Assembly: GCA_031271375.1 (NCBI GenBank)
Contig: JAISVU010000268.1
Coordinates: 1 to 16,352 of the forward strand
Reading direction: 5' to 3'
Source of the DNA: Clostridiales bacterium
Lineage (GTDB): Bacteria; Bacillota; Clostridia; Lachnospirales; WRAX01
DNA: 16,352 nt
Under the pieces are notes generated by a model. The model did not search any database and was not told the DNA's origin. It worked only from the letters and a program-made list of their open reading frames with translations. This document shows, in pieces, positions 13,855 through 16,352 of this stretch (position 1 is its first letter; each line of letters starts with the position of its first letter). Made by a program: the position numbers and the translations under genes.

Positions 13855-14344
13855 CGTTTTGGAACAGCCCCCTGAAAACATCGTTCACCGGGCTTATGTC
13901 GGGCAAAGTGTCCGTGGTAAGCTCGAAATCCGTAACAAAATCCGTCACATATATCGCTTCGATAGCGTCCGTATTAATGCCGGTTATACCTTCAAGCTCC
14001 TCCATTAAATGGGCCTTTACATAGTCCAAACGTTCCTCATTGATGGTATCATAATCCAGGCTGGCCAGGCTTCGTTCAATTATACCGACCGCAGCCTCAA
14101 CGTCCACGGTATCTTCCAGCTCAGTAGTTATTTCAAGGCCGAACCGGGCATTAATCGAGTGGCTTTGGCCGTCGCTGCCCATCACTTCCGTTTTGAGGAT
14201 CGGAGTGCGGTACAGGCTCACGACGTCGTCTTCCTCAGGCGGCGAGGCGTTATAAAACAGGTAGAAGCCCGCGAAGCCAATACCAAGCAGCACCAGAATA
14301 ATTATAACAGTGCCTAGACGGTTGCCTTTTCTATTCGAACGCAT
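13847..14344 (-). CDS. FliL-like single-pass membrane protein
   Basis: A 165-aa protein: a short basic N-terminus (MRSNRKGNRLG), one membrane segment (TVIIILVLLGIGFAGFYLFY, residues 12-31), an acidic linker (ASPPEEDD) and an outside domain. The segment ERLDYVKAHLMEELEGITG followed by AIEAIYVTDFVTDFE resembles the end of FliL, where a helix is followed by hxxVYFTDFVhQ. FliL supports the flagellar stator, but no other flagellar genes are near, so the call is by architecture and a short motif only. GAGGGGTG lies about 5 nt before the ATG, and a promoter is seen at 14364-14392. It is divergent from the TPR gene. Confidence 0.55.
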   Translation of the reverse strand: MRSNRKGNRLGTVIIILVLLGIGFAGFYLFYNASPPEEDDVVSLYRTPILKTEVMGSDGQSHSINARFGLEITTELEDTVDVEAAVGIIERSLASLDYDTINEERLDYVKAHLMEELEGITGINTDAIEAIYVTDFVTDFELTTDTLPDISPVNDVFRGLFQNAN

Positions 14345-14363
14345 AAAAACACCCCTCAGCGTT

Positions 14364-14392
14364 ATTATACCAAATATCGGTTATTCTGTCTA
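14364..14392 (-). promoter_or_regulatory. promoter of the FliL-like gene
   Basis: Minus strand TAGACA (14392-14387), 17-nt spacer, TATAAT (14369-14364). It lies about 20 nt upstream of the start codon, so the leader would be very short. Confidence 0.7.
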
Positions 14393-14405
14393 TCTTAAAA
14401 ATAAC

Positions 14406-14434
14406 TTGTAAGGCCGGTAGTTTAATATTATAAT
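14406..14434 (+). promoter_or_regulatory. promoter of the TPR gene-purC unit
   Basis: TTGTAA (14406-14411), 17-nt spacer, TATAAT (14429-14434). It lies about 40 nt before the TPR gene start. No purine riboswitch-like structure was seen between it and the start. Confidence 0.65.
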
Positions 14435-14473
14435 GATTAGACTATTTCAATTATATTTATACGGAGGCGGGCA

Positions 14474-15361
14474 ATGAATTTTCTACGTAAGTATAAGAGC
14501 CTGGCGATAATCGCCGCCGCGCTGATACTATACTATATTACGATTTTTTGGCTGCGGTTGCCTGCGCTCTATCTCGTCATTATCTACGGCGTAATTATTA
14601 TCGGAGCCTGCGTTATCTTTCGCGCGGGGCTCATCGCGGGGATAGCGAATCTCTTTCATTCGGCCGGTAAAAAGGATATCGCCCGCAAACTCTATTTAAT
14701 GAGCTTTAAGTATAAGACAAGGAACCCGATAACATATCTAAACTACGCGGTGCTGGTGCTGCATGAGGGAGGGGCGGACCAGGCCCTTGAGTACGCGCGG
14801 CATGGCCTAACCTTAAACCCCGACCTTATGACGGAAAAGAACCTGAGACTGACGAAGGGCAGCGCTTACTGGCTGTTGGGCGAACTGGACAGCGCCGTTG
14901 AAACCCTTGAGGATATGGTAAAGGATTTTGATTATGTAAACGTACATGTCCTTACCAGTTTAGGGTTCTTGTATTTCGCCCGGGGCGACCTGGAGAAGGC
15001 CAAGTCTATAACGGAAAAGGCCATTGAGGACACGCCCGATTCCGGCCCGGCATGGGACAATATGGGCCAGATTTATCTAAAAGAAGACGACCTGGACAAG
15101 GCCGAGGAAGCCTTTAAGAAGGCCCTGGAAATACGCTCAAACCTAGTGGACAGCCTGTACTTCATGGGCGTTATCCGCGAAAAACGCGGCGACAAGGAAG
15201 GCGCGAGGGAATACTATATACGCGCGAAAGACGCCAAGATAAGCAGCCTTAACACCGTGTCAAAGGATGAGGTTTTGACAAAGTATAACGAATATAAGGA
15301 TTATGTCGAAGAACCGACGGAAGAATCAGAATGGGAGGATTTGGATGAAGCTGATCTATGA
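14474..15361 (+). CDS. membrane-anchored TPR-repeat protein
   Basis: A 295-aa protein. Two hydrophobic segments, about residues 9-27 and 31-53, anchor it in the membrane. From about residue 60 it consists of tetratricopeptide repeats: AGKKDIARKLYLMSFK, YAVLVLHEGGADQALEYAR with GLTLNP, KGSAYWLLGELDSAVETL, TSLGFLYFARGDLEKAKSI, DNMGQIYLKEDDLDKAEEA with FKKALEI and FMGVIREKRGDKEGAREYY. The C-terminus is acidic (EEPTEESEWEDLDEADL). TPR proteins bind partner proteins; the partner is unknown. A GGAGGCGGG site precedes the ATG. The 3' end overlaps purC by 17 nt and holds its ribosome binding site, so the two are coupled. Confidence 0.85.
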   Translation: MNFLRKYKSLAIIAAALILYYITIFWLRLPALYLVIIYGVIIIGACVIFRAGLIAGIANLFHSAGKKDIARKLYLMSFKYKTRNPITYLNYAVLVLHEGGADQALEYARHGLTLNPDLMTEKNLRLTKGSAYWLLGELDSAVETLEDMVKDFDYVNVHVLTSLGFLYFARGDLEKAKSITEKAIEDTPDSGPAWDNMGQIYLKEDDLDKAEEAFKKALEIRSNLVDSLYFMGVIREKRGDKEGAREYYIRAKDAKISSLNTVSKDEVLTKYNEYKDYVEEPTEESEWEDLDEADL

Positions 15362-16028
15362 CGGCAAGACAAAGGCGGTACATGAGCTGGACGACGGCAA
15401 CTACATGCTGGTGTTCAAAGACGACGCCACCGGGGAAGCGGGGGTTTTTGACCCCGGGGCGAATACAGTGGGCCTCAGTATAGAAGGACTGGGCAGGAGC
15501 GGTCTGCGCCTTACGGAATTCTTCTTCAGAAAGCTCGAAGAGGCCGGGGTACCGACCCACTTCATTTCTGCGGATATAGACGCGGCGTCGATGACGGTAA
15601 AACCCGCGCAGGTGTTCGGCAACGGCCTTGAGGTTATATGCAGGTACAGGGCCGTCGGCAGCTTTATCCGCCGTTACGGGATGTACGCGAAGGAAGGGCA
15701 GGCGCTGAACGCCTTCGTTGAGGTAACGCTGAAGGACGACGCGCGCCAGGACCCGCCGATTACCGAGGACGCGCTGGAAATGCTGGGACTGCTGACCCGC
15801 GAGGAATACAGTATATTAAGAGGCACAACCCAGCATATATCGGGCATTATCAGAAGACTGCTGGCGGCCCGCGGGATGGAGCTGTACGACATAAAGCTGG
15901 AGTTCGGCAGAGTAGACGGGTATATAACGTTAATCGACGAGATATCCGCGGGGAATATGCGGGTGTACAAGGACGGGAAGCGCGTGGAGCCGCTGGAGCT
16001 CTCCGAGCTGCTGCTGGGTGAGAAATGA
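15345..16028 (+). CDS. purC: SAICAR synthetase
   Basis: A 227-aa enzyme that joins CAIR and aspartate with ATP in purine biosynthesis. Motifs: LIYDGKTKAVHELDD at the N-terminus (ATP-binding strand), VFKDDATG, CRYRAVGSFIRRYG near residue 90, DPPITEDAL, YDIKLEFGRVDG and LIDEISAGNMRVY (usual form DEISPDxxR). Length is close to the family's usual 235-240 aa. The start at 15345 has GGGAGGA 6 nt upstream; the frame is open for 14 more codons upstream inside the TPR gene. It is followed by the acetyltransferase gene with an ATGA overlap. The other pur genes are not in the window. Confidence 0.95.
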   Translation: MKLIYDGKTKAVHELDDGNYMLVFKDDATGEAGVFDPGANTVGLSIEGLGRSGLRLTEFFFRKLEEAGVPTHFISADIDAASMTVKPAQVFGNGLEVICRYRAVGSFIRRYGMYAKEGQALNAFVEVTLKDDARQDPPITEDALEMLGLLTREEYSILRGTTQHISGIIRRLLAARGMELYDIKLEFGRVDGYITLIDEISAGNMRVYKDGKRVEPLELSELLLGEK

Positions 16029-16352
16029 GCATTGCCGGCAGGATCAAGCCCCTTGAGCGTGAACGCTGGGCCGACTATTGCTTGGAGTTTCATTATGTAT
16101 CGAATCATTACTATGACCTTGAGATAACCCGCTCGGATACCGGGTTCAGCGCGGTATTTACGAAGAAGCCTTTTGATAGGCCCTATATTAAAGACGACAC
16201 AGACAAGCTGTTCCAGCCCTGGTGGGACGATATAAAGGCTTGGGGCGTCGAGGAGGACGGCCGTCTTATCGCAGCGATTGAGACGGCGCCCGAAGGCTGG
16301 AGCAACAGGCTGCGCGTCACGGAACTATGGATCGACGGCGCTTACCGCCGCC
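16025..16352 (+). CDS. GNAT-type N-acetyltransferase (N-terminal part, runs off right edge)
   Basis: The first 109 codons of a gene that starts at ATG 16025, overlapping the purC stop as ATGA. The protein begins MSIAGRIKPLERERWADYCL, has a hydrophilic middle (DTDKLFQPWWDDIKAWGV), then LIAAIETAPEGWSNRLRVTE with LWIDGAYRR at the edge. The strand LRVTELWIDGAYRR is the start of the acetyl-CoA binding motif A of the GNAT fold (usual continuation RxxG-x-G/A), which is cut by the window. The substrate is unknown. Confidence 0.7.
   Translation, partial: MSIAGRIKPLERERWADYCLEFHYVSNHYYDLEITRSDTGFSAVFTKKPFDRPYIKDDTDKLFQPWWDDIKAWGVEEDGRLIAAIETAPEGWSNRLRVTELWIDGAYRR

Noticed and set aside
1..16352. CRISPR arrays, tRNA or rRNA genes
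   Set aside because: No regularly spaced direct repeats and no tRNA- or rRNA-like sequence were recognised by eye on either strand.

Overview
The window looks like chromosomal DNA from an uncultured anaerobic member of class Clostridia (Firmicutes). The signs are a T-box leader, strong AGGAGG-type ribosome binding sites, lipoprotein solute-binding proteins with a Cys-linked signal peptide, a TraX-like membrane protein, an XRE/ImmA pair and a YqjW/UvrX-like Y-family polymerase. Codon use is GC-rich, but intergenic regions are AT-rich with sigma-A-like promoters. No genus can be named from the sequence alone.

Layout. (1) 1-2319, minus strand: a TrpXYZ-type ABC importer operon (binding protein, permease, start of the ATPase at the left edge). 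It is preceded by a sigma-A promoter and a T-box leader with an intrinsic terminator. The specifier loop reads best as GUU (Val), not UGG (Trp). (2) 2346-3866, minus: deoD (purine nucleoside phosphorylase) coupled to a TraX-like acyltransferase-type membrane protein. (3) 3905-4622, plus: a broken gene of the squalene-cyclase-like repeat type. (4) 4636-8128, minus: XRE repressor, ImmA/IrrE metallopeptidase, an unknown 103-aa protein, a holin-like protein with a Cys-rich, acidic tail, a Y-family DNA polymerase and a small conserved protein. This looks like a stress-response module of mobile-element origin. (5) 8213-13854, plus: a galactose/glucose-type Mgl ABC transporter (mglB, mglA, mglC). A nested inverted-repeat element lies between mglB and mglA, a nucleotidyltransferase gene lies between mglA and mglC, and an AlaX-type alanyl-tRNA editing protein follows. 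(6) 13847-16352: a FliL-like membrane protein (minus) divergent from a TPR membrane protein, purC and the start of a GNAT acetyltransferase (plus).

How the parts work together. Regions 1 and 5 are import systems, one probably for an amino acid under tRNA-sensing control and one for a sugar. DeoD and PurC belong to purine salvage and synthesis. XRE/ImmA and the mgl operon diverge from one 243-bp AT-rich region filled with GTAAA/TTTAC half-sites, so one regulator could control both sides. Small palindromic repeats with a GTAGGGGCG core occur in the T-box leader, at the 3' end of the polymerase gene (where one supplies the stop codon) and, in degenerate form, after mglB.

The most interesting points are the unexpected T-box specificity, the XRE-ImmA-holin-like-polymerase module, the nucleotidyltransferase inside the mgl operon and the mini-element between mglB and mglA.
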